A stretch of DNA of 64,000 bases, taken from positions 142,645 to 206,644 of the forward strand of contig QFOD01000008.1 in assembly GCA_003241055.1 (NCBI GenBank), given 5' to 3'. Under the pieces are notes generated by a model. That model was not told the origin of the DNA. It saw nothing but the letters and a program-made list of their open reading frames with translations, and ran no database searches. The first letter of the stretch is position 1; the number at the start of each line of letters is the position of its first letter. The translations under genes and the position numbers were made by a program. Shown here piece by piece: positions 33,682 to 41,014 of this stretch. The stretch is from Roseateles depolymerans. Lineage in GTDB: Bacteria; Pseudomonadota; Gammaproteobacteria; Burkholderiales; Burkholderiaceae_C.

Positions 33682-33850
33682 CGGCTTGTACTCCTGGGTA
33701 GCCAAGCGTCGCGCCCTCTTGAGGCTCGCGCCGGCCTTGTTGTAGGTCCGGTCCAGTATGGACTGGGTCGGCCAGTTTAGGGAAAGCCCTGCGCGCGTTG
33801 CTTTCTCCTTTGCTCACCCATGCCGCCTTTACGGCAAGATCCTTTCTCCA

Positions 33851-33890
33851 TTTGATTGAATGGAAAATATCCATTCCAAAATTCATCAAA
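33851..33890. promoter_or_regulatory. Nested palindrome between indolepyruvate oxidoreductase and lrp-like genes (candidate Lrp/AsnC operator)
   Basis: GAATGGA-AAATA-TCCATTC (33858-33876) is a perfect 7-bp inverted repeat around an AT centre. It is enclosed by outer arms TTTGAT (33851-33856) and ATCAAA (33885-33890). This strongly AT-rich 40 bp lies in the 221-base divergent gap, 13 bases before the regulator start. Lrp/AsnC proteins bind AT-rich dyads of this kind, so autoregulation and control of the oxidoreductase are likely. Confidence 0.65.
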
Positions 33891-33902
33891 CCAGGGCAAA
33901 CC

Positions 33903-34400
33903 ATGAGCAGCCAAGACGCCACCCCGCAGGCCCTGGATCGCTATCACATCGCGCTGCTGGCCGAACTGCAGCGTGATGCCCGCCAGTCCAACGCCGAACT
34001 GGCCCAACGCATCGGCCTGTCGGCCGCGCCCACCTGGCGGCGCGTGAAGTGGCTGGAGGAGCAGGGCTACATCACCGGCTACCGGGCCGAGCTGGACCGC
34101 CGCAAGATCGGCCTGGGCGTGCTCGCCTTCGTGCGGGTGGACACCGAGCGCAGCGCCGCTACCGCCACCAAGGCGCTGGAGGACGAGATCCGCCGCCTGC
34201 CCGAGGTGATCGCCTGCCACTACATCTCGGGCGCCGGCACCTTCGAGCTGCAGGTCATGTCCACCGACCTGGACGCGTTCTCGCGCTTCTCCATCAACAC
34301 GCTGCTCAAACTGCCCAATGTGAAGGACATCCACACCAGCTTCTCGCTGGGCGAGATCAAGGCCGGTGGCGCGCTGCCGCTGGGGCATCTGCAGGGCTGA
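33903..34400 (+). CDS. Lrp/AsnC family transcriptional regulator
   Basis: A 165-aa regulator with an N-terminal HTH (DRYHIALLAELQRDARQSNA; ELAQRIGLSAAPTWRRVKWL) and a C-terminal RAM ligand-binding domain (about 75-150, VIACHYISGAGTFELQV). Lrp-type proteins respond to amino acids as octamers. It lies divergent to the indolepyruvate oxidoreductase gene, so aromatic amino acids are the likely effectors (inference). The ATG at 33903 lies just downstream of the nested palindrome. Confidence 0.94.
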   Translation: MSSQDATPQALDRYHIALLAELQRDARQSNAELAQRIGLSAAPTWRRVKWLEEQGYITGYRAELDRRKIGLGVLAFVRVDTERSAATATKALEDEIRRLPEVIACHYISGAGTFELQVMSTDLDAFSRFSINTLLKLPNVKDIHTSFSLGEIKAGGALPLGHLQG

Positions 34401-34646
34401 AGCCCCCACCGACCTCGCGACTGGCCACGCCGACACGCATCGGCAGGCCGGTGTCCGACTCGGAGACAAAAGAGGGGCCTGAATATTCCCGGGCCTGCGT
34501 TGCATCCGCAACTCCGGGCCGTTTCAACGGTAGCCGTCGGAACTCGCTCGCAACGGTCGCGAAATCACGCGTTTTGACACTCCGCAAGGCAGGCCGCCGT
34601 GCATGAGCGTCGGCGGACCTGCCCCGAACCTACAGGAGCAAGCGCA

Positions 34647-35765
34647 ATGTCCACCGAACGCGAACGACCCATCCCCTCTCCGAAAGCCGATGCCGATCTG
34701 CCGCTGCAACGTCGGTCCCTGATCCAGTCCGCAGGCCTTGCATTGGGTGGCGCGATCGTCACGGGCGGCCGCGCCGTGGCGGCGCCTCAGACCCCGGCCG
34801 CCGGGTCGCCCGATGACGCCACCGAGGACATGGCGCGGGAGGTCAACAATGCGTTCGAAGGCGCCTATGGACGCCACACCGGCTATCGACGCAACCACAC
34901 CAAGGGCGTCGGGGCTTCGGGCCGGTTCATCGGCACGCCCGAGGCCGCGCGCCGGTCGCGCTCCGCCCTGTTCTCCGGCGCGCCCATCGAAGTCGTTGCG
35001 CGCTTCTCCGTGGCCGGCGGCGACCCGAACGCAGAAGACAGCGAGCGCTCCACACGGGGCCTCGGGCTTGAGTTCCGCCTCCCGGGCGGCGCCCTGCACC
35101 ACATCACGATGCTGCACACGCCGATGTTCTTCGGCGCCATGCCCCAGACCTTCCTGGACAAGTTCCGCGCGCTGGCCCGCGAAGCGGCGACGGGCAAGCC
35201 CGATGCGGCCCGGTTCAAGGCCTTCCTGGCCTCGCATCCCGATCACGCATCTCAGGCGCACTTCCTCGCCGTCAACAACCCGCCGCCGAGCTATGCGAAC
35301 TGCGCCTTCTACGGCATCCACACCTTCCGCTTCCTGGACCGGCACAACAAGGAAACCCTGGTGCGCTTCCGTTTCGTGCCGCGGGACGGGGAACAGACGC
35401 TCAGCGACGAGGAACTCGCCGGGGCATCGGGCGACTTCCTGATCCCACGGCTCTTTCGGCGCATCCAGCGCGGCCCCATCGAGTGGGAGATGCGCATCGC
35501 CATCGGCGAACCGGGCGACTCGGTGGTCGATCCGACCATCCTGTGGCCGTCGAACCGGCGCGAGATCGTCGGCGGGCGGCTCATCATCGACCGCGTCGTT
35601 CCCGATGCGCAGGCCGGCAGCTTCACGATCAACTTCGACCCCTTGATGATGGCGGACGGGATCGCGGCCACCGACGACCCCATCCTGCTCTTCCGCTCGC
35701 CGTCCTACGCGGTATCGCACGAACGTCGGCTGCGTGAAGGGCGGCCCGCGCCGGGCACGGCCTGA
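34647..35765 (+). CDS. Catalase family peroxidase with Tat-type signal
   Basis: A 372-aa heme peroxidase of the short catalase-related (SrpA-like) family. A twin-arginine-type signal, QRRSLIQSAGLALGGAIV, is at about residues 22-40. The distal His lies in RRNHTKGVGASGRF and the proximal heme Tyr in RSPSYAVSHERR. These enzymes, shorter than true catalases, use peroxide to oxidise organic substrates in the periplasm. AGGAG precedes the ATG at 34647. It stands alone, with a weak TTGACA-like -35 about 70 bases upstream. Export by Tat fits a protein that folds with heme before transport. Confidence 0.9.
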   Translation: MSTERERPIPSPKADADLPLQRRSLIQSAGLALGGAIVTGGRAVAAPQTPAAGSPDDATEDMAREVNNAFEGAYGRHTGYRRNHTKGVGASGRFIGTPEAARRSRSALFSGAPIEVVARFSVAGGDPNAEDSERSTRGLGLEFRLPGGALHHITMLHTPMFFGAMPQTFLDKFRALAREAATGKPDAARFKAFLASHPDHASQAHFLAVNNPPPSYANCAFYGIHTFRFLDRHNKETLVRFRFVPRDGEQTLSDEELAGASGDFLIPRLFRRIQRGPIEWEMRIAIGEPGDSVVDPTILWPSNRREIVGGRLIIDRVVPDAQAGSFTINFDPLMMADGIAATDDPILLFRSPSYAVSHERRLREGRPAPGTA

Positions 35766-35929
35766 GTCAACGCCCATCAGGGCGTCGGCCGTCCGGGTTG
35801 ATCTGATGGTGAGGCGGCCGTGGCTGCCGGGATGATGGCGGCACGAAGCGAGGTGCGGCTCGCAAGGGCTGTCACCCGAAGACGCGCTTGCCCGGCACTG
35901 ACGGCCCGCCTCACCCCAAGGACATCACC

Positions 35930-36679
35930 ATGCGCCTGGCCCTGATCTCCGACATCCACGGCAACCTGCCAGCGCTGGAGGCGGTGGTCGCCGATCTTGT
36001 GCGGCAGCGTGTGGATCGGGTGCTGTGCCTGGGCGACCATCTCTCCGGCCCGCTGCTGCCGCTGGAGACCGCCCGCTACCTGATGGCGCGTCAGGCCGAG
36101 GGCTGGCTGCTGCTGGCGGGCAACCACGAGCGCCAGATCCTGGAATGGACGCCCGCGCGCGGCGGCGCCTCCGACGGCTTTGCGCGCGCCCGGCTGGGCG
36201 AGCCCGAGCTGGCCTGGCTGCACACGCTGCGACCGGTGCACGAGTTCTCGCCGGAGCTGCTGCTGTGCCACGGCACGCCGCGCAGCGACAACGAGTTCTT
36301 CCTGGAAAGCGTGCGCCACACCGAACTGCTGCTGGCCCGGCCTGACGAGATCGCCGAACGCTGCGCGGGCCACACCCATGCGGTGATCGCCGGCGGCCAC
36401 AGCCATGTGCCGCGCGCCCTGCGGCTGGCCAACGGGCAACTGCTGGTCAACCCCGGCAGCGTCGGCCTGCAGGCCTACATCGACAGCGAACCCGAGTTCT
36501 GCACCATGCAGCTGGGCACGGTGGAGGCCCAGTACGCAGTGCTGGAGCGCACGCCGGCCGGCTGGCACTGCGAGCACCACCACGTGGGCTACGACTTCGA
36601 GGCGATGGCAGCCCTGGCCGAGCGCAACGGCCAGCCACTGTGGGCACCCTGGCTGCGCCGCGGCTTTGTTGTCGCCTGA
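35930..36679 (+). CDS. Calcineurin-like metallophosphoesterase (YfcE/MJ0936 type)
   Basis: A 249-aa cytoplasmic phosphoesterase with the di-metal signatures in order: SDIHGNLPALEAV, GDHLSGP, GNHERQ, a lone His in LLLCHGTPR, and GGHSHVPRALRLANG with NPGSVG near the end. Members hydrolyse phosphodiesters or protein phosphates; the substrate is unknown. AAGGA precedes the ATG at 35930. The EamA transporter follows after 40 bases on the same strand. A short hairpin (ACGCCC-ATCA-GGGCGT, 35770-35785) in the 164-base gap before it separates it from the catalase gene. Confidence 0.92.
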   Translation: MRLALISDIHGNLPALEAVVADLVRQRVDRVLCLGDHLSGPLLPLETARYLMARQAEGWLLLAGNHERQILEWTPARGGASDGFARARLGEPELAWLHTLRPVHEFSPELLLCHGTPRSDNEFFLESVRHTELLLARPDEIAERCAGHTHAVIAGGHSHVPRALRLANGQLLVNPGSVGLQAYIDSEPEFCTMQLGTVEAQYAVLERTPAGWHCEHHHVGYDFEAMAALAERNGQPLWAPWLRRGFVVA

Positions 36680-36719
36680 GGCGCTGCGCCGGCCGCGGCG
36701 CATCGGTTAGCCTCGGCCG

Positions 36720-37616
36720 ATGTCCTCCGCCCTGCCCACCCGCCACCTGCTGCTGGCGCTCGCCGTCGTCACGATCTGGGGCAGCAACTTCGTCGTCATC
36801 AAGATCGCGCTGCAGGTGATGCCGCCCATGCTGCTGGCCGTGCTGCGTTTCAGCATGGCCTTCCTGCCCGCCTGCCTGCTGCTGCCGCGGCCCGCGGTGC
36901 CGTGGCGCAATCTGGCGGCCTATGGCCTGTTCACCGGCACCGCGCAGTTCAGCCTGCTGTACCTGGCGATGCGCAGCCAGATCTCGCCCGGCCTGGCATC
37001 GCTGGTCATCCAGACCCAGGTGTTCTTCACGCTGGGCCTGGCCGTGTGGCTGGCCCGGGAGCGCGTGCGGGCCACCCAATGGCTGGGCCTGGCGCTGGCC
37101 GCCACCGGGCTGGCGGTGATCGCGCTGCACACCGACGGCTCGACCACGCCGCTGGGCCTGCTGATGGTGATGGGCGCGGCCTTCAGCTGGGCCTGCGGCA
37201 ATCTGGTGGGCAAGCGCGCCGGCGCGGTCAACATGCTGGCCTATGTGGTGTGGAGCAGCGCCTTCGCGGTGCCGCCGCTGCTGGTGCTGGCGCTGCTGGT
37301 GGACGGGCCGGCGCAAATCGCCCACGCGCTGACGACGGCCGGCGCGCTGACCTGGGGCGCCGTGGCCTGGCAGGCCGTGGCCAACACGCTGTTCGGCTAC
37401 GGCCTGTGGAGCTGGCTGTTGTCGCGCCACCCGGCACACCAGATCGTGCCGCTGGCGCTGCTGGTGCCGGTGGTGGGCATGGCGGCGTCGGCGCTGTGGC
37501 TGGCCGAGCCGCTGCCCGGCTGGAAGCTGGCCGCCACTGCCCTGGTGCTGGGCGGGCTGGCGATCAATCTGTTCGGCCCCAGGCTGCTGTCGGCACTGCG
37601 GGCACGGGCAGCCTGA
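36720..37616 (+). CDS. eamA: EamA-type cysteine/O-acetylserine exporter-like transporter
   Basis: A 298-aa, ten-span inner-membrane transporter closely resembling E. coli EamA (YdeD). Shared landmarks include VTIWGSNFVVIKIAL, MPPMLLAVLRF, AAAFSWACGNL-like GAAFSWACGNL, IVPLALLVPVVGMA and AINLFGPR at the end. EamA exports O-acetylserine and cysteine. The last 53 bases overlap the convergent TDT transporter gene, so both C-termini are encoded on opposite strands of the same DNA. The substrate is inferred from similarity to the E. coli protein recalled from memory. Confidence 0.85.
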   Translation: MSSALPTRHLLLALAVVTIWGSNFVVIKIALQVMPPMLLAVLRFSMAFLPACLLLPRPAVPWRNLAAYGLFTGTAQFSLLYLAMRSQISPGLASLVIQTQVFFTLGLAVWLARERVRATQWLGLALAATGLAVIALHTDGSTTPLGLLMVMGAAFSWACGNLVGKRAGAVNMLAYVVWSSAFAVPPLLVLALLVDGPAQIAHALTTAGALTWGAVAWQAVANTLFGYGLWSWLLSRHPAHQIVPLALLVPVVGMAASALWLAEPLPGWKLAATALVLGGLAINLFGPRLLSALRARAA

Positions 37617-38727
37617 CGGCCAGCAGCTTGGCCGCCAGGTCGGCCAGCGTGCGCCCGGCCACCACCAGCCACAGGCCGGCCAGCAGCAGGGCCAGCGCCT
37701 GGCCGGCGGCCCCCAGCAGCGGCGAGGCGGTCACACGCGCCAGGCCCAGCGTGGCCAGCGTGTAGACCCCCAGCGGGAAGGTGAAGCCCCACCAGCCCAT
37801 GTTGAACGGCAGGCCCTCGCGCAGGTAGCGCCGCGTGAACAGCAGCGCGCTGGCCAGCCACCACAGGCCCACACCCCACAGCATCAGCGCGCCCACCACG
37901 CCGAACTCCTGGGCCGCGGCCATCACCGCCGCGAGCGGCGAGTCCGCGAACGCATGGCTGGCGCTCTCGCCCAGCGTGATCAGGCCCAGCGCGCCCGTGC
38001 CGATGGGCCCCAGCGTCAGCCAGCTGGTGACCCCGAACTCACGCCCCGGCAGCTTGTGCAGGATCAGCCGGATCAGCACCACGGTCAGCACCGAGAATGC
38101 CATCGGCACCGACACGCCCCACAGGATGTAGCCGGCTTCAAGCACGCGTTGCGCCTGCGCGAGCGGCAGATGCGGCGCCAGCACCGCGGCGCTGGACGCA
38201 GCCACCTCGGGTGCGACGATGGGCAGCAGCAGCGCGGCGGTCAGGCGCTCCAGCCGGTGCTCCTGCGCGGTGAAGATCCAGTAGGGCACGCCCACGGCCA
38301 CCAGCACGGACAACAGGGCATCCAGCCACCACAGCGCCTGGGCGAGCGCATAGGCCGGCTCGCCGTGGCGCGGCCCCGCGAAGATCACGATGCCGTTGAT
38401 GATGGGCACCAGTCCCATCGGCAGCGTGCCGAAGAACAGCGACTGCTGCGGGTGGCTCAACAGCTCGTGCAGGGCCCCGCGATGGCGAAACAGACGCGCC
38501 GCCAGCAGCGCCAGCAGCAGCGCGAAGACGCCAATGTCAAAGCGCCACAGGGCCTCGGCCACCAGGCTGCGCGCGCCGCCGCCCAGCGGCTGGGCCAGCA
38601 GCACCAGCGACAGCGCGCCGGTGCCCATGGTCACGGCGAACCAGTTCGGCGTGACATGGCGAACCATGTCGGCCAGCAGTTGGGAGACGGGAGGAAAGGC
38701 GCGGGGTGCGCAGCGAACGGGCGTCAT
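37564..38727 (-). CDS. TDT/TehA-SLAC1 family transporter
   Basis: A 387-aa membrane protein with ten predicted spans. The family hallmarks are HVTPNWFAVTMGTGALSL near the N-terminus and FNMGWWGFTFPLGVYTLA near residue 310. Members include TehA (tellurite resistance), SLAC1-type anion channels and sulfite or dicarboxylate exporters; the substrate is not determined. It faces a LysR regulator across 113 bases containing a T-N11-A dyad, suggesting ligand-controlled expression. Its 3' end overlaps eamA by 53 bases. Confidence 0.92.
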   Translation of the reverse strand: MTPVRCAPRAFPPVSQLLADMVRHVTPNWFAVTMGTGALSLVLLAQPLGGGARSLVAEALWRFDIGVFALLLALLAARLFRHRGALHELLSHPQQSLFFGTLPMGLVPIINGIVIFAGPRHGEPAYALAQALWWLDALLSVLVAVGVPYWIFTAQEHRLERLTAALLLPIVAPEVAASSAAVLAPHLPLAQAQRVLEAGYILWGVSVPMAFSVLTVVLIRLILHKLPGREFGVTSWLTLGPIGTGALGLITLGESASHAFADSPLAAVMAAAQEFGVVGALMLWGVGLWWLASALLFTRRYLREGLPFNMGWWGFTFPLGVYTLATLGLARVTASPLLGAAGQALALLLAGLWLVVAGRTLADLAAKLLAVRLPVPAVPTAAWGRTD

Positions 38728-38807
38728 GGTGATCGGCCGGTGAACGGGATGGCTTCACTCTAGGCAGTCGCTTCAAATGCGAAAAATACATATTTAAGAT
38801 CGACGCC

Positions 38808-38822
38808 ATACCTTCAAGGCAT
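38808..38822. promoter_or_regulatory. Candidate LysR box (T-N11-A dyad)
   Basis: ATACCTTCAAGGCAT is a 15-bp dyad with a single mismatch pair, and contains T38809-N11-A38821, the LysR-type core. It lies 18 bases before the lysR start and about 80 bases before the divergent transporter start, as usual for joint auto- and target regulation. Confidence 0.6.
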
Positions 38823-38840
38823 AGCGACAGCAGGAGCCGC

Positions 38841-39752
38841 ATGAACTTCACCCATCTGGCCGCCTTCCATGCCGTGCTGGAGACCGGCAGCGTGACCGCC
38901 GCGGCCGAGCGCCTGCACGTGAGCCAGCCCGCGCTGACCCGCGAGATCCGCACGCTGGAGGAGCGCCTGGGGCTGACGCTGTTCGACCGCCTGCCCCGCG
39001 GCATGCAGCCCACCGAGGCCGGGCGCCTGCTGGCCGGCTTCGCGAGCCAGATCTTCAAGCTGGCCGACAGCGCCGAGACCGCGCTGGCCGAACTCGGCGG
39101 CCTGGCGCGCGGCCAGCTCGCCGTGGCCGCCAGCCGCACCACCGGCGACTACCTGCTGCCGCCGCTGCTGGCCGAGTTCCGGCGCCGTCACCCGGGCATC
39201 GCGCTCAGCGTGGAGGTGGCCAACACCGAAGGCGTGCAGGCGCGGCTGCTGGCGCTGGACTGCCAGCTGGGCCTGGTCGAGGGGCCGGTGGACGAGCAGG
39301 CCTTCGAGCGCCGCGGGCTGGGGCGGGACGACATCGTCGCGGTGGTCGCACCCGGCCACGCGCTGGCCGTGGCCGGCCCGGTCACGGCGGCGCAGCTGAA
39401 TGCGGCGGAGCTGGTGCTGCGCGAGCCCGGCTCGGGCACGCGCGAGGTGGTCGAGCAGGCCTATGCCGAGCAAGACCTGCCCCTGCAACCGCGACTCACC
39501 ATCGGCAGCCCCGAGGCGATCAAGCAGCTGCTGCAGGCGGGCGATGCGGTGTCCTGGGTGTCGCACCGCTCGGTAGCGGCCGAGCTGGCGCAGGGCACGC
39601 TGGTGACACTGCCGGTACAGGGTCTGCGCATCAGCCGCGAGTTCGCGCTGATCTGGCGCCGCGGCCACAGCCTCAGCCCCAGCGCCCAGGCGCTGTGCGC
39701 GCTCGCCCTGGCCGCGCAAGGGACGTCGCCAGCGCCTATGCTCGCGCCATGA
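38841..39752 (+). CDS. LysR family transcriptional regulator
   Basis: A 303-aa LTTR: winged HTH at about 1-60 (FHAVLETGSVTAAAERLHVS; QPALTREIRTLEERLG), a linker helix and a periplasmic-binding-like effector domain (about 90-295) starting GQLAVAASRTTGDYLLPPLL. The sensor domain resembles CysB/CbbR-like proteins, but no ligand is clear. AGGAG precedes the ATG. It is divergent from the TDT transporter, its probable target, and its stop overlaps the start of a small exported protein (ATGA). Confidence 0.94.
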   Translation: MNFTHLAAFHAVLETGSVTAAAERLHVSQPALTREIRTLEERLGLTLFDRLPRGMQPTEAGRLLAGFASQIFKLADSAETALAELGGLARGQLAVAASRTTGDYLLPPLLAEFRRRHPGIALSVEVANTEGVQARLLALDCQLGLVEGPVDEQAFERRGLGRDDIVAVVAPGHALAVAGPVTAAQLNAAELVLREPGSGTREVVEQAYAEQDLPLQPRLTIGSPEAIKQLLQAGDAVSWVSHRSVAAELAQGTLVTLPVQGLRISREFALIWRRGHSLSPSAQALCALALAAQGTSPAPMLAP

Positions 39753-40405
39753 AGACCGATCCGCGCCTCCTGTTCCGCGCCGCCCTCCTCGCCTGCGCCG
39801 GCGCGGCACTGCCCGCACTGGCGGCACCGCCCGCCGTGAACCTGCAGCTGGAGCTACGCTGGGTGGACAGCAGCCTGCCCGCGGCCGCCACGGCCGGCGT
39901 GCGCGATGGCGCAACCGTCATCGGCACGGCCGGCTCGGTGTCGCCACGCGGTGCCATCGTCACCAGCAGCGCCGCGCCGCCCACCTCGCCCGTGCAGCGC
40001 TTCACGGTGCTGAACGGCCAGGCCACCAGCCTGCAACTGGACAGCCGCGAACCGCTGCAATGGGTGCCCGGCAGCATCGACGTCGACCCCTACGCCGCCA
40101 CGCCCGCCAGCGCCGTGCGGCGGGTGCGCATGCACCCCGTTCAGGACGAGCGCCGCAGCGCGCAGAGCATCCACCTGACCCCCAGCTGGCCTGGCGGCCG
40201 GGCGCCGGTGCGGGTGGAGTTCAAGGTCAGGCAGGACGGCAGCGAGCTGCAGTCCACGGTGCTGGTGCCCATGGAGCGCTGGCAGACCGTGGCCCGCACC
40301 GGCAACGCGGCCCCCGCGCCCGCCGAGCGCGGCACCGTCAGCAGCCGCGACGCCGAAGGCCAGGCCGGCCGGGAACTGCAGCTGCGCATCGGCGTTCAGC
40401 CCTGA
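39749..40405 (+). CDS. Uncharacterised exported protein coupled to lysR
   Basis: A 218-aa protein with a signal peptide (about 1-26, ending ALPALAAP). The mature part is beta-rich and looks like an all-beta domain (LQLELRWVDSS near the start, VRVEFKVRQDG near 150), ending in a Gly/Arg-rich tail. No family is recognised. The ATG overlaps the lysR stop, so the two are translated together. Whether it is a periplasmic partner of the transporter across the gap cannot be told. Confidence 0.82.
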   Translation: MKTDPRLLFRAALLACAGAALPALAAPPAVNLQLELRWVDSSLPAAATAGVRDGATVIGTAGSVSPRGAIVTSSAAPPTSPVQRFTVLNGQATSLQLDSREPLQWVPGSIDVDPYAATPASAVRRVRMHPVQDERRSAQSIHLTPSWPGGRAPVRVEFKVRQDGSELQSTVLVPMERWQTVARTGNAAPAPAERGTVSSRDAEGQAGRELQLRIGVQP

Positions 40406-40614
40406 CCAGGCCTGGCAGGCGCGACAGGCCCGCCCGATGAAGCGGGCGCCGGCGAAGGCAGGAAGCGCGTCGGGGGACAGCTCTTGCCCAGGCGCACCCT
40501 GAGGCGGCGCTCGGGTTCGCCCCCATGCGGCGGCCGCGCCACACGCGCAAAAGTGCCGTTTCGGCCCGCAGGCTTGCGTGTAACGTGTCGGCTCCAGATT
40601 CAGGATTCCGTTGA

Positions 40615-40998
40615 ATGAAGCTCGCGCTGATCGCACATGATGGCAAGAAGGACGCCATGGTCTCCCTGGCCGCCGATTTCCTGCCCTTTCTGCGCCGTTG
40701 CGAGCTGGTGGCCACCGGCACGACCGGCTCGCGGCTGAGCGCCGAACATGGCCTCACGGTCGAGCGCATGCTGAGCGGCCCGCTGGGCGGCGACCTGCAG
40801 ATCGGTGCGCGCCTCGCGGCGGGCCAGATCGACGGCGTGGTCTTTCTGCGCGATCCGATGACGCCCCAGCCCCACGAACCCGACATCAACGCACTGGTGC
40901 GCGCCTGCGACGTGCACGACGTGCCCTGCGCCACCAATGTCGCCACCGCCCGGGTGCTGCTGGCCGAATGGCACCGGGTATCCGGCGCCGGCGACTGA
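40615..40998 (+). CDS. mgsA: Methylglyoxal synthase
   Basis: A 127-aa cytoplasmic enzyme converting dihydroxyacetone phosphate to methylglyoxal and phosphate, the first step of a glycolytic bypass used when phosphate is short. Family motifs: ALIAHDGKK at the start, ATGTTGSRL (phosphate loop), GPLGGDLQIGA, FLRDPMTPQPHEPDI (catalytic Asp and His region) and ATNVATA near the end. It is slightly shorter than the 152-aa E. coli enzyme. The 209 bases before it hold no gene. The EAL/GGDEF gene starts 16 bases after its stop. Confidence 0.96.
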   Translation: MKLALIAHDGKKDAMVSLAADFLPFLRRCELVATGTTGSRLSAEHGLTVERMLSGPLGGDLQIGARLAAGQIDGVVFLRDPMTPQPHEPDINALVRACDVHDVPCATNVATARVLLAEWHRVSGAGD

Positions 40999-41014
40999 GG
41001 CCAGACGCCACCCC

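Noticed and set aside
30100..33780. A 1226-codon open frame on the plus strand opposite the indolepyruvate oxidoreductase gene
   Set aside because: It is the complementary shadow of a real, well-identified gene in GC-rich DNA; its product is rich in His, Gln, Arg and Ala repeats with no domain.
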